Shown: positions 1-12,331, numbered from the stretch's first letter. The stretch: DNA of 64,000 nt from a bacterium (GCA_021782205.1 JAJXVH010000004.1:1-64000), one strand, 5' to 3'. A program made the numbers and translations. The notes: a model not told the origin generated them from the letters alone.

Positions 1-305
1 CCATCCCGTACGTGGAGTGCGCGTCCCACCGCTTCCACGTCCCCGTCTGGTCGCGCGTCTTCATCCGCGACCCGCGCACGTTCTCCGTCCTGGGCTTCGG
101 CCGTCCCGGCCTCCTGCATTTCGTCAGCCCCTACATCACCTCCGCGCCCGCCCACAGCGTCCTGATGGGCGACCTGGCCACGCTGTTTCCGGGCGGCGAC
201 TGCGCCTGCGGCGTCCAGACCCCTTTCTTCACCGTCTCCGGCCGCGCCGGCGTCAGCAAGAACAAGAGCTGCGCGGTCGCCGCGGCGGAACTGCTGGCGC
301 GCTGA
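1..305 (+). CDS. LuxE-type acyl-protein synthetase, C-terminal end (partial)
   Basis: The frame is open from the first bases of the window (reading IPYVEC) and ends at the TGA at 303-305, so this is the 3' end of a gene that begins upstream. The listed start at base 12 is only an internal GTG. The segment resembles the C-terminal part of LuxE/PF04443 acyl-protein synthetases, which activate fatty acids with ATP and hold them as acyl-enzyme. Family-like stretches are HRFHVPVWSRV, PGLLHFVSPY, PAHSVLMGDL, a CACG cysteine pair and GRAGVSKNKSCA near the end. Recognition is from memory of the family pattern. The N-terminal catalytic part and the neighbouring genes are outside the window, so the substrate cannot be judged. 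Confidence 0.6.
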   Translation, partial: IPYVECASHRFHVPVWSRVFIRDPRTFSVLGFGRPGLLHFVSPYITSAPAHSVLMGDLATLFPGGDCACGVQTPFFTVSGRAGVSKNKSCAVAAAELLAR

Positions 306-348
306 TTTTTTTGGTCGCGACGGCGGCGGCGTCTTGAGCGGCGTTGGG

Positions 349-702
349 TTAGAATCCGATCCTCTTTTTCGGAGAGAGGGGCGGTTCCATCAGTTTGCGT
401 ATCGCGCGCGGGCTGTGTAGTACGCTGGACAGCATCGCGACCCCTTCCTGCGTGAAGACAAGGGGTAATTTGCGTCGGCCGCCGCGGCCGATTTTTGATG
501 TCGCAATTTGCGATATCAAACGCTCGTTCTCCTCGGCGCTCAACTGAAACATGAAATCCGCCGGGAACCGCGACATATTGCGGCGAACTTGCTCATTCAG
601 GCGCATCGTCATGACGCCGTAGATCTCGGCCAGGTCCGAGTCCAGCATGACCCTGTGACCGCGCACGACATGAATCAGCACTTCGACTTTCGTGATCTCC
701 AT
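349..702 (-). CDS. ORF6N domain protein, short C-terminus
   Basis: About 117 residues from the ATG at 700-702. The ORF-track start at 753 adds 17 residues that precede the usual ORF6N beginning. The domain fills the protein: VIHVVRGHRVMLDSDLAEIYGV-like start, LNEQVRRNMSRFP, then LPLVFTQEGVAMLSSVL. ORF6N domains are DNA-binding modules of phage antirepressors and of many stand-alone chromosomal genes. Relatives usually continue after SxRAI with a NIxIMRAFVxLR helix and a longer tail. Here the reading changes to RKLMEPPLSPKKRIGF and stops, which looks like a C-terminal truncation or frame loss. No other phage gene is nearby. The gene may be an inactive remnant. Confidence 0.7.
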   Translation of the reverse strand: MEITKVEVLIHVVRGHRVMLDSDLAEIYGVMTMRLNEQVRRNMSRFPADFMFQLSAEENERLISQIATSKIGRGGRRKLPLVFTQEGVAMLSSVLHSPRAIRKLMEPPLSPKKRIGF

Positions 703-896
703 GCAGAGTATACGCGGCACCCCTTGAAAAAGTTCCGTCGTTCGTTTCACCACACCGCGGCATGTCGTGGTTCCGGAGCGCTCGTCATTTTGGTATTAAA
801 AGCCTGGATGCCAGTCGATGCGCGCGCATGCGGATCCAGACCAGCGAGACCATCTCGTTCGGACTGCCGCGAAGGAGATTGGCTTCCGTTCGTACA
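703..896. other. Intergenic region with no recognised gene
   Basis: Between the ORF6N gene and the ahcY terminator there are about 190 bases. The ORFs here (762..956 and the end of 508..903 on plus, the tail of 796..2226 on minus) have no recognisable family features and overlap real genes in other frames. A degraded coding remnant cannot be excluded. Confidence 0.4.
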
Positions 897-944
897 CCTT
901 TAAAATGCGGCGAGCCCTGGAGGAATCCAGGGCTCGCGCGTTTT
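897..944 (-). terminator. Rho-independent terminator after ahcY
   Basis: A 12-bp perfect stem, GCGAGCCCTGGA at 910-921 and TCCAGGGCTCGC at 926-937, with a four-base loop lies just past the ahcY stop. On the minus strand it is followed by CGCATTTTAAA. On the plus strand a TTTT follows at 941-944, so it could work in both directions. Confidence 0.8.
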
Positions 945-959
945 CAGATGAAGTAATCT

Positions 960-2285
<1,326 letters not shown>

Positions 2286-2414
2286 ATTCTTCTCCTGAGG
2301 TTCGGGCATAAGGCCCCTAAATGTGGAAAGTCTATTGTATCAAATGGTGCCGCAATACCGTCCCGTCTTACACCCCGCGCGCGGCGCACCCGACGGGCGC
2401 CCCGCTTCCGGGCC

Positions 2415-2442
2415 TTGCCGCCCCTCGAAAATCTGATAAACT
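2415..2442 (+). promoter_or_regulatory. Promoter of tRNA-Gln
   Basis: TTGCCG (2415-2420), a 16-base spacer and TAAACT (2437-2442) precede the tRNA. Transcription would begin a few bases before the mature 5' end at 2454. Confidence 0.55.
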
Positions 2443-2453
2443 ATCCCTAAGAT

Positions 2454-2527
2454 TGCGGGATGGTGAAACGGTATCACAGCAGACTCTGAATCTGCCTTTC
2501 TAGGTTCGAATCCTAGTCCCGCAGCCA
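2454..2527 (+). tRNA. tRNA-Gln (anticodon CTG)
   Basis: The acceptor stem TGCGGGA pairs with TCCCGCA (2517-2523). The anticodon stem GCAGA/TCTGC encloses the loop CTCTGAA with anticodon CTG at 2486-2488, which reads CAG. The T-arm contains GGTTCGAATCC. The discriminator is G and CCA is encoded at 2525-2527. Confidence 0.96.
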
Positions 2528-2542
2528 AATCTGACGCTCATC

Positions 2543-2610
2543 AAAACTGACTTTGTCGCCCGCCACCTGGGAGCCCAGGTCCGGCAGAGGCCGCAAGGTC
2601 AGTTTTATTT
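2543..2610 (+). terminator. Long compound hairpin after tRNA-Gln
   Basis: AAAACTGACTTT (2543-2554) pairs with AAGGTCAGTTTT (2595-2606) over 12 bp with one G-U pair. An internal hairpin ACCTGG/CCAGGT (2565-2580) sits in the loop, and TTTTATTTT overlaps and follows the outer right arm. It probably ends the tRNA transcript, but the nested stem is more complex than a normal terminator and could be a small structured RNA. Confidence 0.55.
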
Positions 2611-2722
2611 TAGACGCCTGCGTATCGTAGACGGTTCTCCCGTTTATCCCGCGCACAGAAGAACGGCTTACGGAACTAGGTGTCAGTTCATTCAAACGGC
2701 AAAGTGTCCAGTTGGGCGTCAG

Positions 2723-2753
2723 CCCACGGCCGGCTTGCGCGGCCGGCCGTGGG
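2723..2753. terminator. GC-rich 12-bp inverted repeat
   Basis: CCCACGGCCGGC (2723-2734) and GCCGGCCGTGGG (2742-2753) form a perfect stem with a 7-base loop. TTTGGCTT follows on the plus strand. It lies just downstream of the minus-strand KTSC-like gene, so it may act as a transcription barrier in both directions. The T-tract is weak. Confidence 0.5.
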
Positions 2754-2759
2754 TTTGGC

Positions 2760-3014
2760 TTATCGGACCTTGCGGAGGTAGCGTTCCTTCACGTGGGCGT
2801 CGATGAAGGTGCCCAGTCCCTTGCCGGCGAGCGCGAGAGACTTCATCTTGCGGATGTTGTCGGGGTCGGCGCTCTGGTTGGTGTAGCGATAAACCGTATG
2901 GTCGGTGAACCGGATCGTGATGCAGTCCTTCTTCAGCTCATACGCCGCGACCTTCGAATCCTTGCTCAGGTTTTGGTAGCGCTTGAATAATTTGAATCGC
3001 GTGGGTGTTTTCAT
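2760..3014 (-). CDS. KTSC-like small protein
   Basis: About 84 residues if started at the second ATG (MKTPTRFKLF), or 90 from the ATG at 3030-3032. Neither start has a convincing ribosome-binding site. The body reads YRYTNQSAD in the middle and GTFIDAHVKERY near the end. This recalls KTSC-type domains, where a strand-rich segment with a VYRY motif is followed by a helix and a basic end, although the KTSC signature itself is not visible. The protein is lysine- and arginine-rich, as in nucleic-acid-binding small proteins. It has no obvious operon partner, since the P-type ATPase ends 18-36 bases upstream in the same direction. Function is unknown. Confidence 0.6.
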   Translation of the reverse strand: MKTPTRFKLFKRYQNLSKDSKVAAYELKKDCITIRFTDHTVYRYTNQSADPDNIRKMKSLALAGKGLGTFIDAHVKERYLRKVR

Positions 3015-3049
3015 ATCGTCATTATGCGACATTGGGAGGGCTTTTAACG

Positions 3050-5482
3050 CTACGCCGCGGCGGAGGGGATCAGCCGCTTAATCAGGACGACCTTCAAGGC
3101 GTCGTTGACGATGAGGCAGGCGAACATCGCGTAGGCCAGGACCGCCAGAATCGTGTCCCCGGGTAACGGCCGCAGACCGGGAAGGCCCACGAACGTCAGC
3201 GCGGTTCCGGTGAGCGCGTCGGCCATCAGGCTGGCCAGAAGAGTCTTGCTGGGCATGGTCGACCAGAACCAGCGGCGTTCTCGAGCCGACACGATGGAAA
3301 AGACCGCGAAGTAGAGCAACGTCAGAAAGCTGAAGGTGTGGAGGGCGCTGTTGTCCGCCTTCAAGCCGAAGCGCGTCCAGCCTGTCCACAATAAAAAAAG
3401 CGCCTCCAGAACCATCGCGATGCCCAGGACGACGGACACCAGCACGAAGCCGCCGATGTCCCAGGTTTCCGGTTTTTGAGACGGCCGCACGTGATCAGTG
3501 GCCAAAGCGATTTTGGCGAAATCCGTCATGAATGTCAGCAGGAGCATGGCGAAGGCCGAGACCACGAACTTCCCGGTGATCACGAACGCGATGGCCACGA
3601 AGGCCGCCTTCAGTATCGTCCGGCTGATTTTGTTGATGATCCAGGTCAGGATGCGCTGATAGATGGCGCGACCCTGCTGGACGAGAGCCACGATGTTCGT
3701 CAGCCCCGGCTCGGTCAGAACGACGCTGGCCGCGCCTTTGGCCACGTCCGAGGCGGAGTTGACGGCGATGCCGACCTCGGCTTGGCGCAGCGCGGGAGCG
3801 TCGTTGACGCCGTCGCCCGTCATGCCGGTCACATGCCCGGCGGCTTGAAGACGCTGAACGACGATGTACTTGTCCTCGGGGTAAACCTCGGCGAAGCCGT
3901 CGGTGCCCGCCAGCACGTCGCCGGACGGCCCGTCGGCTTTCAGGTCCGCCACGCGCCGGAGGGTGTTGAGGCCTACGCCTCGGGCGATTTCGCCGGCCAC
4001 CGCCAGCGCGTCGCCGGTGAGCATCTTGACCGAAATGCCCAAAGCGCGAAGCTCCGCGATCAACTGCTTGGCGTCGGGACGCGGCGGGTCGTAGAGCGTG
4101 ACCAAGCCCAGCAGCACTGGCGCGCCGTTTTCCGGGCCGCGCGCCACGGCCAAAGTGCGATAGCCCTTGAGGGCCGATTCACTGACGCGCGCCTCCAACG
4201 CTTCCACCGCGGGGGCATTGAGGCCGCAGGTCTGGGCGACGGTGCGCACAGCACCCTTCATCACGCGCAGGCGTCGACCGTCCTGTTCCACAACGGCTTC
4301 CGTGCGCCGATTTTTCGCGTCGAAGGGCGAGAAGGAAACCGGCGTGAACGCGGCGGAGCCGGCGAAGGCATTTTGCGCCTTCGCGGCGGCCAAGAAGGCC
4401 ACGTCGATGGGGTCCTGGTTGGCTTCCTGCGACGCGAGCGCCCCGGCGGCCAGCACGTCGGCCGACGTCGCTTTCTCCAGCGGGATGATCCCGGTGACGG
4501 CCAGCTGATTCATCGTGATCGTGCCCGTCTTGTCCACGCAGAGCGTGTCCATGGTCGCGGCATCCTCGGCGGCGCTCAGGCGCGTGACCAGCACGCCGCG
4601 CTTGGCTAATTCCTTGGACCCCAACGCCGTGCTGACGGTGAACATGACGGGAAGCGCCACCGGCACGGCGCTCATCAACAGCACCAGCATGAGCGAGATC
4701 AGCTCAACGAGCGGCACCCCGCGCATGAGGGAGAGGACCACGACCACGCTCAGCAGCGCGCCCACGATGACGAAGAGCCAGCGAACCACCTTGGTCACCA
4801 CCGCCTCGATGTGCAGTTTTGGCAGGGCTTTTTGCACCAGCTCCGTGGTGCGCCCGAAATAGGTGGCCGCGCCCGTCAGCATCACGACCGCGTTGCCCTC
4901 GCCGCGCCGCACCACGGAGCCCGACGACAGCACGCCGTTGGCGGTCTTTTCGGCGTCCTTGGATTCGCCGGTGAGGGCCGATTGGTCGATGCTCAGGTCG
5001 CCGTTGAGGAGCTTGAGGTCCGCGGGGATGATGTCGCCCGGGCGCACCCGGACGATGTCGCCGGGCACCAGTTCGCGGGCGGCCAGGACCTGCCATTGCG
5101 CGTCGCGCAGGACGCGGGCGCTTACCTGCAGGCGCCGGCGCAGGGCTTCCACCACGCCGGCGGCGCGGTGTTCCTGCAGGAAGCTCAACACGGCGTTGAC
5201 GATCAAAAGGGCGCTGACGACCGTCAGATCGGAATATTTCCGCAGGACGAGCGACAGGATCATGATCAGTTCCAGCATCCACGCCGAAACGCCCCAAAAT
5301 TTCCCTAGGAATCGGAGGAGCGGGTGCTTCTTTTTGTCGGCGACCTCGTTGTAGCCGTGCATTTTGCGGCGCGCCTGCGCTTCCCCGTGGGTGAGTCCCG
5401 TCTTGGGGTCGACTCCCAGGGCGGCCAGCGCCGCGGGAGCGGAAACGGAGGCGATGTCGGGCGCCTTGGGCGCTTCGGGCAT
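3050..5482 (-). CDS. P3A-type plasma-membrane proton-translocating ATPase
   Basis: An 810-residue P-type ATPase. Visible in order: cation-ATPase N-terminal domain, TGES actuator loop (171-174), VPVALP in the fourth membrane helix (273-278), phosphorylation site DKTGT with Asp317, the hinge GDGVND (556-561), then the C-terminal membrane helices. The absence of a heavy-metal CPx motif and of long N-terminal metal domains, plus the segment FMTDFAKIALATD, match the PMA/AHA proton pumps. Asp653 aligns with the proton-acceptor Asp of the plant enzyme by my reading. It would export protons and build membrane potential. The gene is divergent from the NmrA-like gene and has no visible partner. A -10-like TAGGAT lies 5 bases before the ATG. 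Confidence 0.9.
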   Translation of the reverse strand: MPEAPKAPDIASVSAPAALAALGVDPKTGLTHGEAQARRKMHGYNEVADKKKHPLLRFLGKFWGVSAWMLELIMILSLVLRKYSDLTVVSALLIVNAVLSFLQEHRAAGVVEALRRRLQVSARVLRDAQWQVLAARELVPGDIVRVRPGDIIPADLKLLNGDLSIDQSALTGESKDAEKTANGVLSSGSVVRRGEGNAVVMLTGAATYFGRTTELVQKALPKLHIEAVVTKVVRWLFVIVGALLSVVVVLSLMRGVPLVELISLMLVLLMSAVPVALPVMFTVSTALGSKELAKRGVLVTRLSAAEDAATMDTLCVDKTGTITMNQLAVTGIIPLEKATSADVLAAGALASQEANQDPIDVAFLAAAKAQNAFAGSAAFTPVSFSPFDAKNRRTEAVVEQDGRRLRVMKGAVRTVAQTCGLNAPAVEALEARVSESALKGYRTLAVARGPENGAPVLLGLVTLYDPPRPDAKQLIAELRALGISVKMLTGDALAVAGEIARGVGLNTLRRVADLKADGPSGDVLAGTDGFAEVYPEDKYIVVQRLQAAGHVTGMTGDGVNDAPALRQAEVGIAVNSASDVAKGAASVVLTEPGLTNIVALVQQGRAIYQRILTWIINKISRTILKAAFVAIAFVITGKFVVSAFAMLLLTFMTDFAKIALATDHVRPSQKPETWDIGGFVLVSVVLGIAMVLEALFLLWTGWTRFGLKADNSALHTFSFLTLLYFAVFSIVSARERRWFWSTMPSKTLLASLMADALTGTALTFVGLPGLRPLPGDTILAVLAYAMFACLIVNDALKVVLIKRLIPSAAA

Positions 5483-5597
5483 GAGTCATCCTATGATATC
5501 GCCCGCGGCCGCCGCGTCACATTCTTGTACCGCCGATCCGGCGGATGCGCGGTGGGAACGAAAATCGCTACAATCGCGGTCGGCAAGGAGAAAACCC

Positions 5598-6470
5598 ATG
5601 TTCGTCATTTCCGGAGTCACGGGGCATGTCGGCTCGGTCGCGGCGCGGGAGCTGATCGCCCAGAAGAAAGCGGTGAAGGTGATCGTGCGCGACGCGGCCA
5701 AGGGCGCGGCGTGGGCGCAGCAAGGCGCGCAGACGGCCGTCGGTTCTTTGGATGACGCCGCCTTCTTGGGCGCGGCGCTGAAGGGCGCGGAGGGCTTCTT
5801 CGCTCTTCTGCCGCCGAATTTCACCGTCCCGGATCTTTACGCCGCTCAAGTCAAGACCGCGGACGCGATCGCGGCCGCGGTGAAGGCCGCGGGCGTGCCC
5901 CGCGTCGTGCTGCTGTCCTCCGTGGGCGCGGACCTGCCCTCGGGCACCGGGCCCATCAAGGGGCTGCACTACCTGGAAAACGCCCTGCGCGCGACGGGCA
6001 CCGTGCTGACGGCCATCCGCCCCGGCTACTTCCAAGAGAATCTGGCCAACTCCTTGGCGCCGGCGCGTCAGGCGGGAATCTTTCCCAACCTCATGGCCTC
6101 GGCGGATTATCCGGTGCCCATGATCGCGACCAAGGACATCGGCGAGCTGGCGGCGCAGTCCTTGCTGAACGCGCCGGCCAAGAGCCAGGTCGTGGACCTG
6201 CACGGGCCCGCCTACACCGTGCGCCAAGCGGCGCAAATGCTGGGCCGGGCGCTGGGCCGGGAGCTCAAGGTCGTGGACGTCCCCGCGGCCCAGCACGTGG
6301 ACGCGCTCATGAAGGCGGGCTTTTCCCGCAACATCGCCGAGTCATTCGCCGAGATGTACGGCGGATTTGCCCAGGGCCGCATCAAGCCGTGCGGCGACCT
6401 CTTGGTCCAAGGCAAGACCGAGCTGAGCGAAGTCATCGCGGGCCTGACCGGGACCGCGGCCCACGCGTGA
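5598..6470 (+). CDS. NmrA-like NAD(P)-binding atypical SDR protein
   Basis: A 290-residue protein beginning MFVISGVTGHVGSVAARELI, which carries the GxxGxxG dinucleotide-binding loop at residues 6-12. The ORF track begins upstream at 5364, but AAGGAG at 5585-5590 precedes the ATG at 5598 and the Rossmann fold starts there. Other family features are VVLLSSVGAD, then TAIRPGYFQENL and a C-terminal substrate domain. NmrA/azoreductase-like SDR proteins either reduce quinone-like or azo substrates or sense the NADP(H) ratio. The sequence does not tell which. The next gene starts with a GTG overlapping its stop, so the following two small genes may be co-transcribed. Confidence 0.85.
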   Translation: MFVISGVTGHVGSVAARELIAQKKAVKVIVRDAAKGAAWAQQGAQTAVGSLDDAAFLGAALKGAEGFFALLPPNFTVPDLYAAQVKTADAIAAAVKAAGVPRVVLLSSVGADLPSGTGPIKGLHYLENALRATGTVLTAIRPGYFQENLANSLAPARQAGIFPNLMASADYPVPMIATKDIGELAAQSLLNAPAKSQVVDLHGPAYTVRQAAQMLGRALGRELKVVDVPAAQHVDALMKAGFSRNIAESFAEMYGGFAQGRIKPCGDLLVQGKTELSEVIAGLTGTAAHA

Positions 6471-6775
6471 CTCGTCTTGTGACGTCCGCGGAGCGCCTGG
6501 AGCCTCGCCTGCGCGAGACCGCGCTCATCGTCTTGCGCCGACATTCCATCGGCGAAGACGACGTGCAATTGGAAGCCAACGAGCCGCACGAGCCGCCGTC
6601 CTGCCTGATTCTGGGCCACCGCGTGCGCGTGCAGGTCGACGACGGGTCGGTCGCGTTCCGCGTGCGCGCGGGCCGGTGGAGCGGGCGGCGCGCCGACTAT
6701 CCGACGGCGGGCGCGTTCGTGGCCGCCTTCGAGGAAGCCCTGGACGGCGCGCTGTCGGGCGCGGCGGGAGACTAA
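6467..6775 (+). CDS. Hypothetical protein, about 102 residues
   Basis: The start is probably the GTG at 6467, which overlaps the preceding TGA in the pattern GTGA. A second GTG at 6479 is possible. The ORF-track start at 6389 would run deep into the NmrA-like gene. The protein has no signal peptide or membrane segment. It contains a helix-rich N-terminus, a strand pair around GHRVRVQVDDGSVAFRVRA and an acidic helix at the C-terminus. I recognise no family. It stands one base before the YbjN-like gene, so the two are probably translated from one message. Confidence 0.6.
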   Translation: MTRLVTSAERLEPRLRETALIVLRRHSIGEDDVQLEANEPHEPPSCLILGHRVRVQVDDGSVAFRVRAGRWSGRRADYPTAGAFVAAFEEALDGALSGAAGD

Positions 6776-6776
6776 G

Positions 6777-7211
6777 ATGATCACCGCAGCCCAGATCGGA
6801 GCGTATCTCGAATCTCAAGGAATCAAGTTCCAGATCACCGTGCCTCCCGACAGCGAGGACCGCGATATTCACGTGCCCTACGAAACCGCCGCGGCCAAGC
6901 ATCATCTGGTCGTTCGCGCGATGGTCTCCGCCGGGATCGTTCAGTTCACGGTGCTCAAGGTCGGCGTCTTGAAAGCGGGCGCGGCCGAACGGCTGAGCGT
7001 CTACGCCGCTCTGGGCGAGTTGAACGGACTTCTGTTGGCTGGGGCGTTCGCGGTCAACAAGGAAGACGGTGAAGTCCGCTACGTCTACTCGCTTCCCGGC
7101 GCGCTGGTCACGGCCGATAATTTCCCGGCTGTTTACGAGGAGCTTTTGCCGCAGATACTCCAATCCTGCGATGAAGTGCACCAAGAACTCTTGACGGCGT
7201 CTCCATCTTAA
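6777..7211 (+). CDS. YbjN-like / type III chaperone-fold protein
   Basis: A 144-residue acidic cytosolic protein. It has an N-terminal helix (AAQIGAYLESQGIKF), an antiparallel strand region, the segment ALGELNGLLLAGAFAVNKEDGEVRYVYSLP, and a long C-terminal helix. That pattern resembles the YbjN/sensory-regulator fold, in which a short helix is followed by a beta-sheet and an NxxxxxGxF-type turn. These proteins act as dimeric chaperone-like factors of unclear role. The ATG follows the preceding stop by one base (TAAGATG). The S1-domain gene starts 13 bases downstream, so a common transcript is likely. Assignment is tentative. Confidence 0.6.
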   Translation: MITAAQIGAYLESQGIKFQITVPPDSEDRDIHVPYETAAAKHHLVVRAMVSAGIVQFTVLKVGVLKAGAAERLSVYAALGELNGLLLAGAFAVNKEDGEVRYVYSLPGALVTADNFPAVYEELLPQILQSCDEVHQELLTASPS

Positions 7212-7224
7212 GACTCCCCCGATC

Positions 7225-8394
7225 ATGGATCACGATAAAACCGACTCCGAAGACTTCTCCAAACTGCTCGACGACTCTCTTGAAGCGTCCGAAAAAACCG
7301 TCGCCGTGGGCGACCGTGTGCGCACGGAGATTTTAACGCTGGGGGCCGAAGACGCCATCGTGGCGCTGGGTCCCGGACGCGAGGGCGTGGTGGCCTCCGT
7401 GGAATTGGCCGGGCACAAGACGGGAGAGAGCGTGGATCTGTTCGTGACCTCGGTCCGGCCGTCGGAGACCCGCCTGTCGGTGCATCCCACAAATAAGAAC
7501 ATCGCTCAAGATTTGAAGGAAGCCTTCGAAAGCCGCCGTCCCGTGGAGGGCCGCGTCGTGGAGACGTGCAAGGGCGGCGTGCGCGTGAGCGTGCGCGGCC
7601 AGAGCGCGTTCTGTCCGATCAGCCAGTTGGACCTCAAGCGCGTGGAGACGGGCGCGGAGTTCGTGGGCAAGACTTTGGCGTTTCGCATCACGGAGTGGAG
7701 CGAGGAAGGCCGCGGCGCCGTGCTCTCTCGCCGCAAGCTTTTAGAAGAGGACCAGGCGCGCGCCGTCGTTGATTTCTTCGGGCGCAACCCGGAAGGCTCC
7801 GTGGTGGCGGGGACCGTGACGCGACTGGAGAAATTCGGCGCGTTCATCGAGCTTCTGCCCGGCGTGGAAGGCCTGGCGCATGTCTCCGAGCTGGCCTGGT
7901 CGCGCGTCGAGTCGCCGGCGGACCTGCTGCGCGTCGGCCAGTCCGTCGCCGTGAAGATCCTCAAGCGCGAGACCGTGGAGGGCCGCCTCAAGATCGCCCT
8001 GTCGCTGAAGCAGGCCGCGGAGAAGCCCGCGGCCGTTCCGGCGGTCGCCGCGGTCGATCCGTGGGCGAAATACGCCGCCGGCCAGGTCATCGAGGGCAAG
8101 GTCACGCGCCGCGAAGTCTACGGCCTGTTCGTGCAGTTGGAACCGGGCGTGGTGGGCCTGCTTCACCAGTCTCAGACCGTGGACGCGGCCGACTTCCGCT
8201 TGGAAAATCAAAAAGTCGGCGGCGTCCTCTCCGTGGAGATCGCCGAGGTTCGCCTCTCCGAACGCCGCATCTCCCTGCGCCTGCCGCGCGATCAGGACGC
8301 CGACGAGTGGCAGAACCGGCAAGAGGCGGAGGCCCCTTCGCTCGGTGTCCTCGGCGAGCGCCTGCGCGCGGCGCTGGAAAAAAAGAAACGTTAG
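7225..8394 (+). CDS. S1-domain RNA-binding protein (ribosomal protein S1-like)
   Basis: A 389-residue protein with four S1-type OB folds, roughly at residues 22-88, 98-170, 190-262 and 285-358. The third repeat is the most canonical, with GTVTRLEKFGAFIELLPGVE, AHVSELAW and a closing KIALSLK. The first two repeats are more diverged. Bacterial S1 proteins bind mRNA to help ribosomes initiate, and shorter homologues regulate RNA decay or translation. Canonical S1 has five or six repeats, so this may be the lineage's short S1 or a paralogue. There is no clear Shine-Dalgarno before the ATG. An S1-like factor matters here because many genes in the window lack a 5' leader. Confidence 0.85.
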   Translation: MDHDKTDSEDFSKLLDDSLEASEKTVAVGDRVRTEILTLGAEDAIVALGPGREGVVASVELAGHKTGESVDLFVTSVRPSETRLSVHPTNKNIAQDLKEAFESRRPVEGRVVETCKGGVRVSVRGQSAFCPISQLDLKRVETGAEFVGKTLAFRITEWSEEGRGAVLSRRKLLEEDQARAVVDFFGRNPEGSVVAGTVTRLEKFGAFIELLPGVEGLAHVSELAWSRVESPADLLRVGQSVAVKILKRETVEGRLKIALSLKQAAEKPAAVPAVAAVDPWAKYAAGQVIEGKVTRREVYGLFVQLEPGVVGLLHQSQTVDAADFRLENQKVGGVLSVEIAEVRLSERRISLRLPRDQDADEWQNRQEAEAPSLGVLGERLRAALEKKKR

Positions 8395-8428
8395 CCCGCT
8401 TCTTCATTTCCGTCCGATCCGGGCACCC

Positions 8429-8457
8429 TGGACAATCCGCGCGCGCCCTGATACACT
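8429..8457 (+). promoter_or_regulatory. Promoter directly abutting an ATG (leaderless type)
   Basis: TGGACA (8429-8434), a 17-base spacer and TACACT (8452-8457). The ATG begins 8 bases after the -10 ends, so the predicted first transcribed base coincides with the start codon. There is no Shine-Dalgarno sequence. Confidence 0.6.
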
Positions 8458-8464
8458 CCGTGGG

Positions 8465-9094
8465 ATGCTGGATGACTCCTCAGACGTCGTTGCACAGGAG
8501 CGCCAAAAGAAGACGCGCCTGCTGATTATTGGGGGTGTCGCGTCTTTGGTGTTGCCGCTCCTCGGAGCCGCTTATCTCTATTGGGCGAATTCCAAGCCTT
8601 CGCCCGGACTCAGCGGCCGCTCGGACGTCTTTGAGCGCCGCGAGGACGGCGGTCCGATCGTCCCGTCTCACACGGCCGCCAATGCCGCCGCCGTTCCCGC
8701 CGCCACCGGCGGCGGCCCGGCCGGAGCCAAACCGCCCTCGTCCCTGGATTTCATCAAGGCCGACCCCGATTTCCAAACCCGTCCCGCGGCTGCGTCCGCC
8801 AGCGTCGCGACAGCCGCGCCGAAAACGGCGGCCCCCGTCGCGCCCGCCGCGTCGAAGAGCGCCGCGGCGCCGCTGAAATCCGCCGCGGCGAAGAAGGCGT
8901 TCGTGATGCCGAAGCTTCAGCCGACCCGTGGTTTCTCGAATTTCGGCTCATCCGGCGGTGGCGCCGCCGCCGGGGGGGGCGCCGCCGGAAACGGCGGCGG
9001 CCAAGACGTGCAGCAGATGATGCAAAATCTGCCGCCCGGCGCGGCGAACAATCCCGACATCCAGAAGTACCTTCAGAACCAGCAGGGACACTGA
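8465..9094 (+). CDS. Hypothetical membrane-anchored, Ala/Pro/Gly-rich protein
   Basis: A 209-residue protein started at the ATG at 8465. The ORF-track start at 8345 lies within the S1-domain gene. After a short cytoplasmic N-terminus (MLDDSSDVVAQERQKKTR) comes one membrane helix (LLIIGGVASLVLPLLGAAYLYW), then a long low-complexity Ala/Pro/Lys and Gly-rich segment and a short end with QQMMQNLPPGAANNPDIQKYLQ. The topology is consistent with a bitopic protein with a disordered periplasmic arm. I recognise no family. It has its own promoter with no leader. It converges on the aldo/keto reductase genes. Confidence 0.65.
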   Translation: MLDDSSDVVAQERQKKTRLLIIGGVASLVLPLLGAAYLYWANSKPSPGLSGRSDVFERREDGGPIVPSHTAANAAAVPAATGGGPAGAKPPSSLDFIKADPDFQTRPAAASASVATAAPKTAAPVAPAASKSAAAPLKSAAAKKAFVMPKLQPTRGFSNFGSSGGGAAAGGGAAGNGGGQDVQQMMQNLPPGAANNPDIQKYLQNQQGH

Positions 9095-9129
9095 CCCGGC
9101 CTTTCAAAGGCCTGCGGCCATTGCGGGTC
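9093..9129. terminator. Probable terminator between convergent genes
   Basis: GACCCG (9093-9098) pairs with CGGGTC (9124-9129), and an inner GGCCTT/AAGGCC stem lies inside. TTCCTCT follows on the plus strand. The element sits exactly between the stops of two converging genes. The stem is interrupted and the T-tract short. Confidence 0.4.
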
Positions 9130-9135
9130 TTCCTC

Positions 9136-12223
<3,088 letters not shown>

Positions 12224-12291
12224 GGTCAGGGTCTCCTGTGTGATGGTCCTATCTTAACCCCGGAAGGCCGGCGGCGGGTAGACCAAACCTG

Positions 12292-12331
12292 CCGATTTAT
12301 TGCCTAATCCTCCAAATAAACGATAAATCGG
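12292..12331. promoter_or_regulatory. Inverted repeat, candidate operator of the AraC regulator
   Basis: CCGATTTAT (12292-12300) and ATAAATCGG (12323-12331) are perfect 9-base arms 22 bases apart, one in each half of the divergent intergenic region. The right arm abuts the -35 of the araC-type gene. The arms are AT-rich against a GC-rich background, as expected of a regulator site. Confidence 0.5.

Noticed and set aside
2286-2440. SAH or SAM riboswitch upstream of ahcY
   Set aside because: The known conserved cores were not seen in the leader, which also has a plain AGGAGA ribosome-binding site.
2513-2695. 60-residue ORF beside tRNA-Gln as an integrase remnant
   Set aside because: It overlaps the tRNA and the hairpin, and shows no integrase motif. 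No duplicated tRNA end (att site) was found nearby.
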